DNA of 64,000 bases from the NCBI GenBank assembly GCA_024516155.1, contig JAJJXM010000090.1:62001-126000 (forward strand), read 5' to 3'. The notes under the pieces were generated by a model, which worked only from the letters and a program-made list of their open reading frames with translations, was not told the DNA's origin and searched no databases. The DNA comes from Pyronema omphalodes. Its lineage: Eukaryota; Ascomycota; Pezizomycetes; Pezizales; Pyronemataceae. Numbering within the stretch: position 1 is the first letter of the stretch; each line of letters begins with the position of its first letter. The position numbers and the translations under genes are program-made. Positions 12,047-25,385 of this stretch are shown here, piece after piece.

Positions 12047-15000
12047 GGTTGTAGTTATGAATAAATCGTTTCGAAACTTTCTGATATTGATAGTGATGTT
12101 GAAGGAATTATGACGATATTTTCAATAGTGGATGCAAAATTCATTAATATATACCAGATCGATCAATAATTGACGACAGGTACCAATCGCGGATAGGGCG
12201 TTGTGTGGCGATTCTTATACTAACGAGGTATGTTGTTGCGTTCCGATGAGTTGAGTGTTGCGACGGGAGAACGACCAAAGTGGCGATCCACCGATGTTTT
12301 TGTAATAAGCGAAATTCGGAAACGACGGCGACTGGTTGACTCTTGGTTGTGTCTAAACTCTTCACTAGTTCGTGGTGTTGATGTCGGAAGATATCATGAG
12401 AATTGAGGAGCAGCTTCGGGATTATATCAAGGTCCGTTCACGTAACATCAAAACGTTCGGAGAGTGGGTGAGAGTAGTCGATGCTAGAGTACTTAGACGA
12501 GAGAGGGGGAGGAGGACTTATGATATGCGACCGTTTGCGTCGTACCCACAGCTTTTTACTGGCCCATTCTACGGCCAGAGCCTTTCGGGCTGGACTCATG
12601 TAAGGCAGGACGAATCACCGATGGAATCACCCCTGGTGCGACGGTGCAGGCTCTCTGGAACTGCAGCTCTCAGTCTTGTCGAATTTGGTGAGGGGTGGTT
12701 GCTGAGCTAGGTGAGAGGTTGGTGGCAAGTTCAAGGCACAACGCCTTATCCCAATCTCGTCATGGTGTGCATGGAGAGCTTCCGGAATAGCACTGCGTTC
12801 ATCAACCCTGGTTTTATCCAACCGCCTCTGCCTTGGCTGCTGGTATTTTGGGGACTCGCATTGGCTCCAGCCGGTTTCTGAGAACTTGTGAGGGAGGTTC
12901 CTATTGATGGATCGAAATCATAGCCGCCGCCGCATAGAGAATAACAGATGCATTATGATAAAACCGAAGATGCATCGCTGATGAAGTTGAATAATTTCTG
13001 GATTGCTGCCATCTGGATGGATGTTTCCGATGATTACTTCATTACAACGTCATGTCCTAGCTACCGTATCTGACTGACGATCACGAATTTTTCGTTTCTG
13101 ATATCATCAATTACTTAATCTATCATTAGATTTGTTTAAATTAAATCAGAAGCTGTGATCACAACGCCGAGTCAGCAAGGTCTTCTAGAAGGCAGGCGAT
13201 AAAAAAAACTCTTCAGGTTACAGTACCCGTTGGGAAGTCATGCCAACTGCAACAGTAATCCTACTCAGAGAGACGAGGTGATCACAGGCGGCTATTTTTT
13301 CAAGCTTACTTCAAGTACAGTCTGGCAGATCACGTTCAGATAGTGGAATACTTCTGCCGACAGATCTGCGCACGTCGTTTCGTTAGGCACATTTGGTTTC
13401 TCTCGGTCTATGTAATCGACATGATAGCTTCTGCCGTGTGACCTCGATTCAGTAGGTAAAACTCACCAATGATGTGTACAAGTTACTTTTTGGCTGGGTG
13501 TTCCCCACACTTTCAATGACGGCTACTTGAGATCTGGAAAATAACCGATTTCAAGCGGTAACTTTTTTATCCCTCAACTCACGTTTCAAAAGCGGGCCTT
13601 GTGACTTGACTGTCAGACTACAGTTGTTTTGTGTAGCAACGGAATATTAGCCGCACCACGGCACGTTTTCATATGTGTTTCTCCAACTTTGTAAAAATAT
13701 ATCTCAACCCACGTTCCAATATTTTTTTCGTGCCACATTCCCCGATGCAACTGGTTATACAAGGAAATCAGAGTGTGCATGTCACAGACGGACACTTGGT
13801 CCGTGCATCGAAAACATATTCTCGTTCCGCTATTCCGGCGTTTCGTTTCGTACGGAATCCATGCCAATTGATCCGCAGGCTTACGATACCACCCATTAGC
13901 CAGAGAATATGGTAGAGCACTTACGAACAAGATCGAGCTCGTGAATCCTCCAGTGATTGGAAAGTTTCAATCTCACCCGTTCAGCGTATCATAAGAGTGC
14001 AATAATGAACTTATCTTGGTCCAATAATGGAGGTCTGACGTGGTCAATCATATTCGGTGATTCTTGTGATGAGAACATGGACTCCATCCAGCACACAGCA
14101 CCGCCGATGATAAATGGGATAATAACCTTCATCCCACCCATCCATCCAGTCAGACACCTCTTTCATGTGCCTCCATCATGTACGTTAAACTCCTTTTGGC
14201 TTCCGATCGTTACCATTTTCAACGCCAGAGTACGTAGGAACGTGGTGCAGTTCTACCGACCGCTATCCAATGGTACCGAGAAGCCAATACTGGTTACTCG
14301 CGCGTTCTGAAACATTTACTGAATTTTTAGGAGTTGTTGCGCGCTTTTTTGCACTCCATTCAGGGTTAGGGGTGGTTGAAAGACCATTCCGTTCGCCAAT
14401 TCCGTCCATCAATCTATTTCTTTACCATGGTTTATGCCGACAAATTATTTCGGCGGAAGCTGATAAAGAAAAACAAAAACAGTGAAATTTTCAAGTGGAT
14501 ACCGTCCATCCTTACTCAGAGTAGTGATGGATTCCAAGATCACCGGCTCCAAGCGATTCGATTTTCAGCCAGCTGCACCAGGAAGCACACAGAGGTACCT
14601 GCGATAGTTACTGTCACCTGTAGCTCCTCACCACCGGGCACTAGGGCTAGGCAACACGAGTGAGAGGTTTGTACTTCGGCGGGGGACCGGGCGTCTTCGG
14701 GCACAAGTAGTATGTGTATGCGCATCACCTAGCCGGTCGCAGATAAGTAAGACGACGATCCGGTTCAGGGCCGCTCCGCACAAGAAGCACCAGGTGTTTT
14801 CTGGTGCGTTCCTTTACAATCGGTCGGATACGCTTCTGCGGGTGCGACTTTCGGTGGGTCTGGCAGGTTTGGGTTGCTTTTGGGATTTTGGATTACAGTA
14901 TGGAAAGTTTCTTTTGGAAGCAGCAGTAACAGCAGGTTTCCGTTCGCTTCATGGAATCCAGGAATTATGATTACAGCTATGCTTGACTTTCGAGCTTCCG

Positions 15001-18000
15001 GAGCTTCTGCGGAAAGGTTGACCACCCTGCTGGCTGCACTGACATCTGGCAGCAATCAACACTTTCGACGTGTGTGGTCCTGGCACGAGTCGCGCTGGTT
15101 TGATGACAAGCGAATCCAACCCATCCATCCGATGGACCATCGAAGAACACATGTTGTCTCACGACCTTTTTTTGCTATGGGCAGCGAAACCGCCGATCGT
15201 GAATTGACGTAGAAATGTACCTACATGCCAGAAATTCGGAATGACGACAGCGCGCTGAATCGCGAGCTCCGAGAGTATGGTTCCGTACCCGGGGTAAGTA
15301 GGAAAGAATGATAGATACATTGGGTGATGATGACGATGCACGAATTAGTGGCCAGAAATGATACTGGAGAAAAAAGCAGGTCCCCGGCCTAGTTTGCAAG
15401 ACCCAACTTTGAAGTGCAGAAGACAGTTCGAGACACTCCATTTTATTCCCAAAATTTGGCGAGATAAACTCGCCGAAAAACAACGGGTATTTGCATGTTA
15501 CTACATACTTTCTTTGGCCAATTACTTACTGAAATTGAACTACCCAAGCTGCTCCTTACCTCTGTTCTGGGCCATCAGTTATCTTTTGCACTTAACCGTA
15601 CGACCTGCGGGGTCATTTCGGAAAACAATCCAACGCACGAGGTGCAAATCATCCAACCCTCAACTCAACTCACGAGCTCCGCATCAAGCACACCATTGTA
15701 ACCCCACCCCGCCACGAGTTCATCGGGCGACTCCGTCCGGAAGGCCGCCCGCATCCCGTACAGAGTGATATTCACAGCCACAACAATAATCCTGCAGCCA
15801 CCATCGAGAATTTTAAATTTAAGAAAGCAACTATCAACACCGTACTACAGTATTCTCGAAGCTTTGAAATCCCCGGATACGCACCATATACATAGTCGGA
15901 AGAAAAAGATCCCATACAGTAGTCCAGCTGACACCAGCATCCGATCTGGTAACAGTGGCGGATTCTGTGATATGTTTTCGGCTAGGAGCCTGCATGCCAG
16001 CACAGATGAGCTCGATTTCGTCCTATTATCTCCAGACTTGGGCAAGCCATCGAAGCCATCAAGTGGATATCGAGATTTTGCATTTCGCTGCACGACGGCG
16101 GATTTGATGCAGGGTCGAACCCGCACATCTTTAACTTTGACTCGACTCTTTCTGCCGTCCAGTAAATTCAAAATTCCCTAACAAATCTATATGGCCCAGA
16201 TGTCTCGGAAGTTGATATAGCTACACGTGGGTGGCAGCTATCATACGATGTACAGTATATCAACCAACCTATTTTCACCGGCCGCGACTTCACTGCATTG
16301 CACTCGGCAAGTCGGAAGTCCCGCTGTCATGCCCGTCACGTCGGGTATGCATTTCAGGTTGATATGAGAAAAATGGAGCGTGTATCTAGCTGATAGAAGC
16401 ATAAATATTCCCCTAGTGTCCGGTGCATCTGGGGTCCACACTGCCGGAAGTGGCCCAAGGCGATCGACATGCCAACAGCAAAGTTGAACGTTAACGAATC
16501 TTAAACCGTTCCATGTAGCTTTTTCTGCAACCGGCAGTTGGATGAAAGCAAAGTCGTTGGCCAAGTGCCTTGGTGCCGATATGATATCCTCCAACGTTCT
16601 GTATGAACCCGACGACCAGGTGCCCAACGAATAAAAGTTCATGATAGCCGGTAACCTCGCAGAATATCTGTATGACGGAGAATTTTCGGTGGATCGCAGC
16701 ACAGCGAGAAGCAGCTACTATAACTAGTCAATTCATAAGCAAACTTGTCTCACTTCTGTTGCATATACACCGCCGTTTCAGATTCGGGAATCGCACAAAT
16801 CCTTCTTGAAGACTTTCAGTTGGTTATCCTTCCGACTAAGCACGGCAGATCTTTATGCCTGCTTCATACACGTAGAAATCACAAAAATCACGGCACTTGA
16901 CCCAAAGGTTATTCTGCGCTTACCCCAGAGTCCAGGCCCATCACGGACTCTACACCGTACTACCATGTAGATTCTCCATGTTTGCATCAGTTGCTTCCTT
17001 AGAGAGTTGAAGATCCTGGGATAACCACTCAACACAAAACGCCGTAAGGCGCGTCAACGTCATGTCAGAACTTTGCGCATCAACGTATCTTCCTCCGTGT
17101 GTTGATCTATCAGCTTTGCATAAGTTCTTCGGGGGTAGAATCCCGGTTTAGAGTTGACTAGGTATGCGTGGTCGCGTCTCTTTCGCTAAAAGAAACAACG
17201 TTTGTTGTTTTTTTCTGACCGGCCCGTATCAAGTATTTTCGGAATAAACACGTACGTCGCCGTATTCCCTGTTCATCGGTATCTTCAATCTAAACCCTCC
17301 CGGGCCGAAAATCGTCAATGACGAAACCTCCATGCCAACAAAGAAAACGTTTCAACTAACCCTGCAAAATATCGTCACACCATTGAAGCTTAAATCAACC
17401 GACGTTCCAATAAACGCCCTACCGCGCGTCTAAACATTAGACTCCGTAGTTAACGCAAAGCTCCTGCTAAACCCCTGTCCCCGATAATTGGCTGGACAAA
17501 TTCTCCGGGGAAATGAGCTATCGAAAGCGGGAGGAAGTTTGGGAATCGACACTATCCTGCCAAGCGGCACCGGACCAGAGCCGAAATATGTGTTGTCCCG
17601 GAGGGACTATGATAGCTCCCTTGGGACTCAATCTATTCGGGTCAGATAAAAGCTGACACTATGGTCACCGGTTAACTCGTACTTCCCCGGAAGCTAGCTG
17701 TCGGCGGCTTTGGAAATCCGGTTACACATCCTGATTCTTGATGAGGCAGCAGATGTAAGTAGGTCCGGTAACTTGGGTCCACAGGACTTTAGGTTGATTA
17801 CGTTAGCAAAAGTATGTGGTGAGTTGTGGCTGCCATCTGTTGGTCCGAGTGACACTGGTCGAAGCTTCTCATGTGGAGACCTCGTGTAATATCGGAGGTA
17901 GACGCGTACTCAATGAGGCCGCGATGAGGCGGAGGTTCCCATTGAAGCGGATATTGAACCCCCGATGGTCATCGCGGGCATCTCAAACATTCAACTCCGA

Positions 18001-18796
18001 GTTGTCCCGGAGAATCCATATTCCGAAACCGAATCAATGATGAAGCTGAAGCTGTCTGAGATGATTTCCATCCTGATCCTTCCGATTCTTTCTAGAAGCT
18101 TGTCATGTCAGCCTCGTCTGTCATGACTTAGGTGGCTAGTGAGAGTGGTCATGTGTACCTTTTGACAACCCATCAATGTATCGTGAGATTCAATGATGTC
18201 GTGAACTAGCATAGCAGCCTCAAAAAATCAAGTTTCCATCAACGACAACACAGAGTCTCCAGGATGACTCTCACTCGTGTAAGAATCAGTTACGAGAGCA
18301 ATGATACACGTGTGTTTTAGTTGATGATATTGATGAAATTAAGCTCAAGACCAAGCCCCGGATGTATGCAGGTTCGCCGAAGTTCTCTGCATAAAAAACT
18401 GCACCAAACCGACCGATGAAAAGTACCCTGCGTTCCGTCTATGCCGTACGCTATGTAGGGCTTGCTTTTCGTCCGATTCAGAACGTTCGTAAGTTCGCCG
18501 AAATCAATATCTCTGAAGCCATCAAGCCACCCGCCGAGCTTTGTCCGCCGGTCGTTTAGTGCCGAAAATATAGCTCACGCCATCATGTGCAAGCTGTTCA
18601 AGCTGTTGCGCTGGCAGTCCAATAAGCTGTGAGAATTCGTGATGCCATACGCTAATGTCGAGCGAAGTAGAGTTGGAAATCAGGTTTCCAGATGAAGCGA
18701 TTTCGAGGGTACGTAGGTGCTGTGGTGGTTAAGTTCGAAGCCGCACTTATTTCCAAGTCAATCTGGGCCAAAATTCAATGGAAGTTGGATGAATTT
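12047..18796. other. gene-poor interval
   Basis: Frames of 60-150 codons occur on both strands (for example 12372..12710 + and 16702..16241 -). None shows a domain, a convincing intron pair or a family I know. I call no gene here. Confidence 0.45.
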
Positions 18797-18832
18797 GATG
18801 GTTTCGATGGTTTCGATGGTTTCGATGGTTTC
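18797..18832. repeat. 9-bp tandem repeat, 4 copies
   Basis: Four exact copies of GATGGTTTC are followed by a decayed fifth (GAAGGC). They lie inside a minus-strand open frame (19030..18758), where they translate as repeated ETI. Confidence 0.9.
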
Positions 18833-19206
18833 GAAGGCATCCTGAGGTAGTTCATATAACCAAATCTCGCCACCCCCACAATCCCCACAATCTCGGCTGA
18901 TAGATGTTCTGTGGCGGATCCAGGCTATTTTCATCAAAGCTCCCATGTCATCGCCCGTCAGCCGTCCGTTGTCTGGCGAATCAGGTTTGTGTTGGACGTC
19001 GAAACGATGATAGTGTTTAGCTCGAATCATCTTAGCCAGAATTAGTGGGATTGAAACTAGCTAGCGTGATCAGGTGTGAACTTTTTTGTCGATCATGATC
19101 AGCGAAAATCAACGCCCAGTGATAAGTCGTGATTGGCAGGGCTATGTCGGGCAAAATCTCAAAAGTGCACAGATATCCAGACGCCCGTATATGGGCTGAT
19201 TAACAA

Positions 19207-19850
19207 TTACATTGAAGTGGGGAAGATATAGAGTCGCGTGGGTTTCCATTCACCCAAAATGTGGGCTTGCGCAAGGCAATAAATAACCGGACGAATCGTG
19301 TTGGGCGCAGTGTCTTTCCCATCCGATGATTCCGCCACAAAGCGCACCTTTTCGTACTTCTCAACACATCGAATCAACGAATCAAGCTCATACGGAACTT
19401 TGAAGATAATATAAATGCTGAGTAACCGGCCTCGGTTAATCGTCTGTTGAGGGTCTAATTCAGCGAAAGTCATGCGCAAATCCTTTTGTCGATCACCAAT
19501 CAATTGTGAGAGCCTATGATGGAATGCGCTAACTTGGGGCTGAACGAAGATCTGCGGTACAATTGAGTTTCCAAGATTAAACGAGAGGTCGAAAAAGAAA
19601 AAGGACATAAGGTGCTTCAACGAGGAATGTGGGGAAGCGGGGTCATCATGAGCAGGTGGGATTTTGAGGCGATTTGGTTCGCCTTCATCGAGTGTATAGG
19701 TGGTATCGCGCGATGATGTAGTTGTTTAATACTAGTAATACCTGTGGAATGCCCAGTCCGAGGAGCACGCGTACTTCGGCCAACGATAAACTGGCCATCG
19801 TTGGTTGAGCCATCTTCAACTACAGAATAAGCTTTGATGTGTTATGTGCC
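19207..19850 (-). pseudogene. hypothetical gene, probably frameshifted
   Basis: A protein-like minus frame begins at an ATG near 19813 (MAQPTMASLSLAEVRVLLGL) and runs into VLLVLN near 19725. Coding texture then continues one base out of frame from about 19722 (RDTTYTLDEGEPNRLK) to the stop at 19207, with a well-composed 137-codon end including IVPQIFVQPQ and IYCLAQAHILGEW. No intron of normal size fits between the parts, so a one-base indel is the simplest reading. No family is recognised. An undetected intron or sequencing error would also explain it. Confidence 0.35.
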
Positions 19851-22800
19851 CGAGTACATGATAGACAAACACCAACATCGCCGATGATAGGTACTGACCG
19901 GAAGCTATAAAACTTCACCTTTGCTGGACGACGCATATTTAGTGCAAGTGAGAAAAACTTTCTCTCTTCGGACGATACGTTGCGAAACGCCGATCACAGT
20001 GTAGACACGCCTACAAGCCTCCGTTAGGGTTCAGGGTTTGGTGCAATTTCCAACTTTCTTGGACTTTTCTGCCAACGCCGTGTTTGCAGCACGGCGACAG
20101 GTACCGTCATCAACGGCTAATCGGTAACGTGCAGAATTTACATAGGCTTACCGTGCCCCGAAGAAAACGCGATTGACACGCGTAAACCGTGACAGGACCA
20201 CCTTTAGCTAGATACGACCACTGAAGGGTCGAAATAACTCCACGAGCCAAACACTGTCTTTGCTACGGCATATCTATCACCAGTCAGAATCTGCCACTCA
20301 TTCAATCGTCTGAGATGTACATGGAAGCTATTCTTCTCATCGTAAACTAGTTAAAACTTTTAAATATTCTTACTGGGAACTTTGATCCGAAGAGCTTACT
20401 AGTCGGAGAATGTAGTCAAAACGGTGTAGTGATTGTTCACCAAACTCCTGCCGATCTTATGATACGTGAAAGAATTAATGGAATGTATGGACAAATTTCT
20501 TCTATTTTTTCTCAGCTAAATCAAATAGACCATCTCCCAGCCATCGAATTGATGAATGATCAACTACCCAATACGAAACAAAGAAATTGGCAGGTGACCT
20601 TGAAAAGGCTCATCCGAAATCTAGGTCACCACGACAGCTAGGATAGCCGTTTAGAATACTAAGCCGCTGGGTATACTTGTGCATCCGAGTCCATCTAATA
20701 ACTCAAGCCAGCGGCAAAAGTTTCCGCTTTAGATAGGCCACATGGAGAGCACAGTGTTGTATATGGCGTACGAGGTCTCGATTAGCATGACCAAAGACAC
20801 GATAACTACAACTTTGAAGATGTGGGGATGGTTGGTTCGAAAGTTGCTGATTTTCACCCGGAGTTGGCGTCTTCTAATGTGGTCCCGTATCACGGCCGGT
20901 AAAGTCATGTTAGGTGGTAGTGTGTGTTGTAGTAAGATGCGAGTGAAACGGCTTCTGAAAGACAAAATTCATGGCTTATATACTAATTTTAAGTGAATTT
21001 GAAACGTATCTAAAGAAACTCATCATGTATGGTTGCCGAATTACTTGAATTAATGGCCGCTGGTTGAACGAATTCCGATGTGCGGAATGTTTCATATTGC
21101 ATCACTCGGTTTTCGATATCTTGATTTTCAAAACATGTCAAGGAGCCGTATTGAAGCTCGAATCTAGTTAGGTAAAATAAACGAATAGGTGCCTAAGTAA
21201 AGCTGTATATTAGGTATCGATTAATATCCTCAATGACGAAAAATGAGTTTCGCCGTTATGCAAGTGCCAGTGCCATCACTCACGCCATCCGTTTTATCTC
21301 ATAGCCAGATTGAAAACCAACTACACACATAGCTATTTCCTTGAGCATACAATCCTACCGTCGCTGCGGACTTTTCTTGTCCACCATGGCCCTGCTGACG
21401 CTTATTTTTCGAAAATCTCCTTCCGAGACCTCTCCTCATAAAGCCTTTCAGCTCTGGTCTATTTACACTGGTCCAGGCAAATTGCCCTAATTCAGCTTAC
21501 CTACCACCAAGGTGTCTTTAGTCCATAGTCCTCTGACTCTAGCTGAAAACGATCGAATCTAAATCCTCCAGTCTCATTTTTGGGGGATCGATAGGGGAAT
21601 TTTGGTGATCAAGCAGACGTAAGAACATCATTAGCATATTTTTCAAAGTAGAAAATCGGAAAACCTACTTCATACTATCTCCTACACATACCGTCAAACG
21701 ATTTTGACTCGCAACTCACCTTGGAAAATAATTTTCAGCATCCCGACAGTGCTTTGTGGCTCATAATACTGAACCACGGTATTAGGACGGGGGCAGGGGA
21801 GGAAACAGATGTGATGGCGGGGTTTAAACCGGCGTTGAGGAGGTGTGAGATGATGGCGATATGGGCGGAGGTAAGATCGGGGTACTAGATATAAGATTCG
21901 AAGGCGTTGATGGTGAAGTCAAGGAGCTAGGTGTGGCGTATCTCCATGTTGTAGTAATTGTCTGGGCGATATTGCAATATTTTCGCAGAGATATGGAAAT
22001 CTAGTGATAGCCCGTGATCCAAAAGTTTTTGGATGGTAGATAGGCGGGAGTGGGATAGAGCCCAAAGATATGGATTCAGCTTATTCGGTACAGAAGCTTC
22101 AGCCAGAAAATAGTGAAAATTTATCGGATTTAATTCATAAAGCCAATCAATTCATCTTAATTCTAGTCTGACAGAAAGGGTGTTTTGTTTGTTGCTACTG
22201 GTGCGATCAGGCCGAAGAGCAAGACCAAAACAGTAACTGTTAAAACTGCAAGCAAGTTTTGAATATTTGAAGAAAATTATGAGTGTCATTTATCTGTATA
22301 TATAGACACATTATTCACCATTCTATCCGAATGTATATAAATATTGCATCCTAGGAGACCCACTTTTGATAACGCACCCTTTCTCAAAATCCTTTCTCAA
22401 AATCCTTTCTCAAGTGTACAAAAATGGAAAGGATTATAATTCTAACCAACAAATTTCTAACACCACTTGGCTCTAATTCCGTGCTTTCAGGATTGTTAGC
22501 TGTATTATGGTTATCATATTAGCTGAGACATGACTCGACATGACGTATCAAGAAATTACCGAGAAAGGAAATTCTGAGTAGTGGGAAATGGCGTGTAATA
22601 CCTAACGTTGTAACTTTTTATACCAAAAACCAAATAATAATCCTTCCTAGGCATGCCTGATTATTATCAGCGACTTGAATCACCTTTTCAACAGTTCATT
22701 ATTATTCAGCCTAACTCTGTTATATATAAACGCCCATCTAGAAGCCCTACTTCAAGGCTACGTAACATAAGAATAAGATTCCATTGCCATTAGTGTTTGA

Positions 22801-23297
22801 ATACTGACATATGTCAACTCCCGCATATTTCAACTACCGGTAGGGTATCAAAAACCGGAACCAGGGTTGGAGTAAAATGAACAACAACTTTCCAAACGGA
22901 GTTAATACCAAGATCATCACAAAGCTTTAAATGGAGTCGCTTAGAAAACTTGAAAGATCTGGCATATGATCTGCTACGCGGAGCTATACTTGTCTTTAGC
23001 TTTAAGTCTGGTTATATTACAACACGTTTCGGGCTTCCGCCGGTAGGTATCTTATTTGCAACTGGCTGGTTTCTATGTACAGTATTAGAGCTGTAGGGTG
23101 TTTCTATTGCATATACCGTCAATTATTGTCGTTGGAGAGTTGCTTTGATGAAGTGATTTCGACCTCGTTTTGTTGCTTGTAGGACGAGCCGCTGTAGGGA
23201 GTATGAAATCACCAACTGGAAGAAAGAATGCGGGTGGATACAGCATGGCTGGTGTAACTATTTGAATGACGTTTAAGATTAAGATGGTGAGTAGAGA
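19851..23297. other. gene-poor interval
   Basis: No supported gene. A minus frame at 20965..20729 (78 codons) contains one hydrophobic helix near its end (VVVIVSLVMLIETSYAIY), but it has no family or partner exon and is too weak to call. A TATATATAAA motif near 22721 has no gene in front of it that I can see. Confidence 0.45.
22378..22413. repeat. 13-bp tandem repeat, about 2.8 copies
   Basis: Units of CCTTTCTCAAAAT follow one another with the last truncated. This is a short microsatellite-like array in gene-poor DNA. Confidence 0.8.
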
Positions 23298-23497
23298 AAT
23301 CACCTGAAGAAATGAAAGAGTAGAGTTACAACAAACCCCAATCCAGGTAGATACTGTGAATTTTTATGGTGTCAATCTAGTGACGGTTCGTCACATTAAT
23401 CACCTGAGGAACTGAAGAGTGAAATTATGACAAATCTCAATCAAGGCAGATGTTGTGAATTGCTATGGGGCAAGCCAAGTGACGGTTCGTCACATTT
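23298..23497. repeat. 100-bp tandem duplication with hairpins
   Basis: Two units, 23298-23397 and 23398-23497, start AATCACCTGA and end at the same 15-mer followed by ATT. Each carries GTGACGGTTCGTCAC (23380-23394 and 23479-23493), a perfect 6-bp stem with a 3-nt loop. The middles are diverged, many differences being C/T or A/G, while the stem-loops are identical. The array ends about 350 bp from the tRNA gene. Confidence 0.85.
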
Positions 23498-23844
23498 AAT
23501 AAAGAATACGAAAAGAAAGCCGGTATTAATGTTGCCAAGACATGATTTGCAAGGAAATTCAAATAGAAATCAGTGATCTCCCTCTACCGACAAGAAATAC
23601 TGAGCACTCTGCCATTTCAATGCGCATAAACTCAAGTCGCGAGCCAAGCAGGTTACACTACAGCTCTAAAAGAATCACCTGCCAGTTAAGCCTTATCCAC
23701 CGGCGGGTAGCCGCAGCCAAAACCACGCTATTTCCGAAAATTTTGACTCCCGCAATGCGCCGCCAACACCCGTCATGGGTCCATTGCGAAAGCCCGTCAA
23801 CGGAAGCTTTTTACCTAATCTTGCATTCCAGGAAAAGACAAAAA

Positions 23845-23931
23845 TGATCACTGCAGGGGTCGAACCTGCGACCTTGGCGTTATCAAGGGAGCTTATTAGC
23901 ACCACGCTCTAACCAACTGAGCTAAGCGACC
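23845..23931 (-). tRNA. tRNA-Ile (anticodon AAU), intron-containing
   Basis: Read on the minus strand, the 87 nt fold as a cloverleaf. The acceptor stem GGTCGCT pairs with AGTGATC (two G-U pairs), the D stem is GCTC/GAGC, the anticodon stem is TGGTG/CGCCA and the T stem is GCAGG/CCTGC around TTCGACC. The anticodon loop CTAATAA carries AAT, which reads Ile codons. A 13-nt insert (AGCTCCCTTGATA) lies after position 37, the canonical site for nuclear tRNA introns. The mature form is 74 nt with discriminator A. Confidence 0.93.
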
Positions 23932-24726
23932 GTTTGATGTCATTAACCATACTGTAGCGTTTCTGTATACAATAAATTAATTTGACGTCTTGGATAACAC
24001 AGAATTTCTGTCCTGGAAACTGGATATCGATGAGGTTAATGGACAATCGGATTATGGATTGAAGTACGAATATTTAGATTACCGAATCTGATAGCACAAT
24101 GGAACGCCAGTTTGGTTGGAAAGAAGTCTGTGTTCCTAGGGCGTTGTAACTCCGGTTTATTTGTAAGTAGAATTCCGGAAATATCAAGACAGGCGTGAGG
24201 ATCTTATGATATATTTTTCAATTTTCAAACTGAGGCATTTGATTTTCAATGCCTAAAGCTCTCGCCAAGTCGTTCATGCCACTGATGTGCATGTCCACAT
24301 GAGAGGACGAACTTACTGGGCCACTGCCCGGTGTAAGTTACCGACAACAAAGGTTATAAGGTTCGTTTTGAGGGAGAAAGCTTGTTTCAAGCACCCACTA
24401 CTCCGGTATTGGGTGTATATTTTCGTGTTCTAATGTAGGCCACAGTAAAGCTCGTCTAATACGGATACGACGAACGTACCGACGCTCAGGCCCGAGTGAT
24501 ACAGTGACTACCCATTCCGATACTTATGGATCATATTACGTTTAGTTAATTCCCAACCCCATTCTTAACTCTCGGTAGTTGGTACCAAAAATCGTTTATA
24601 CAGTTTTTGTAGAGAACTTAATAAACTTTAAATTCTCGTTGTCTACAAATACCTATCCTCATCACCATCAGTCTCAAGTCCTGTTTCCATACATCTCCAC
24701 CGATCAACCATCCTCCACCTCCATCA
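23932..24726. other. spacer and probable 5' region of the next gene
   Basis: No gene was seen. The last ~70 bp are pyrimidine-rich and A-poor just before the ATG at 24727, as in many fungal 5' UTRs. Confidence 0.4.
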
Positions 24727-25385
24727 ATGCATCTCCTTCGCTACGTCCTCCTCGTCGTTTCTCTACTTTTTGGTCTCGTTACTGCTGCTCCAGCTGTTGC
24801 TTCTCCTACTGAGGGGCCGAGGCTTGTTCCAACCAATGTTCCTGACGGCAGCATCTCATCAGCCGATGCAGAGACAATCCTAACAACCCCTAACTTGGGG
24901 CTCAGCAAGCCCTACCCTGTTCCTATTGGTTATGTTGTAGAGGATCAGACTCCAGCAAACGAAACAGAAGTAAAGTCACAGAATGCACATAACCAAGTCT
25001 GGCTTTATTATTGCAAACACCCATATATGCAATTTTGCTATCACCGCTGGGCCGAACATCTCATGTGCTATAGGCTGACTTTCTTTAATAATGTGTAAGT
25101 TCCATTTACCATAAGTCTAGGACGGCAGTGATCAATCTTCTAACGGATAACATATAGCATTTCAAGCTACTGGGTCAATGAGGGCTGCTGTACCTTCTAC
25201 TCAGACAGTTCTTGTCAGTGGCAATTCAAAATGTTCGAAGCCTGTGACCGTGGTGATGAGTAAGTTCCCTTCATGTTCCATTAAACCATGCTCTTTTTAA
25301 TAACTCAACCTATAGACGCATCAAAAAGAGCGAAGACGACAAAATTAGTAGTATCATGTGCCACCCGAAATCGTTTGAGAGATGA
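24727..25385 (+). CDS. small secreted cysteine-containing protein
   Basis: Three exons, 24727..25094, 25158..25259 and 25316..25385, give 179 aa. Both introns have GTAAGT donors and ATAG ends (CATATAG, CTATAG) and keep frame. Residues 1-20 form a clear signal peptide (hydrophobic core VLLVVSLLFGLV, likely cut before APA). A Pro/Thr-rich spacer follows. A compact C-terminal part holds eight cysteines including a CC pair (WVNEGCCTF). Size, secretion signal and cysteines fit a fungal effector-like or cell-surface protein, but I recognise no family. It stands alone in gene-poor DNA beside a tRNA, a setting often seen for lineage-specific secreted proteins. No toxin family is recognised. The role is unknown. 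Confidence 0.7.

Noticed and set aside
16100..16125. TTCGAACC-like T-arm suggesting a second tRNA
   Set aside because: The flanks do not form a T stem, anticodon arm or acceptor stem.
23302..23497. CRISPR-like array
   Set aside because: Only two 100-bp units with diverged interiors, in a eukaryotic context. It is a tandem duplication.
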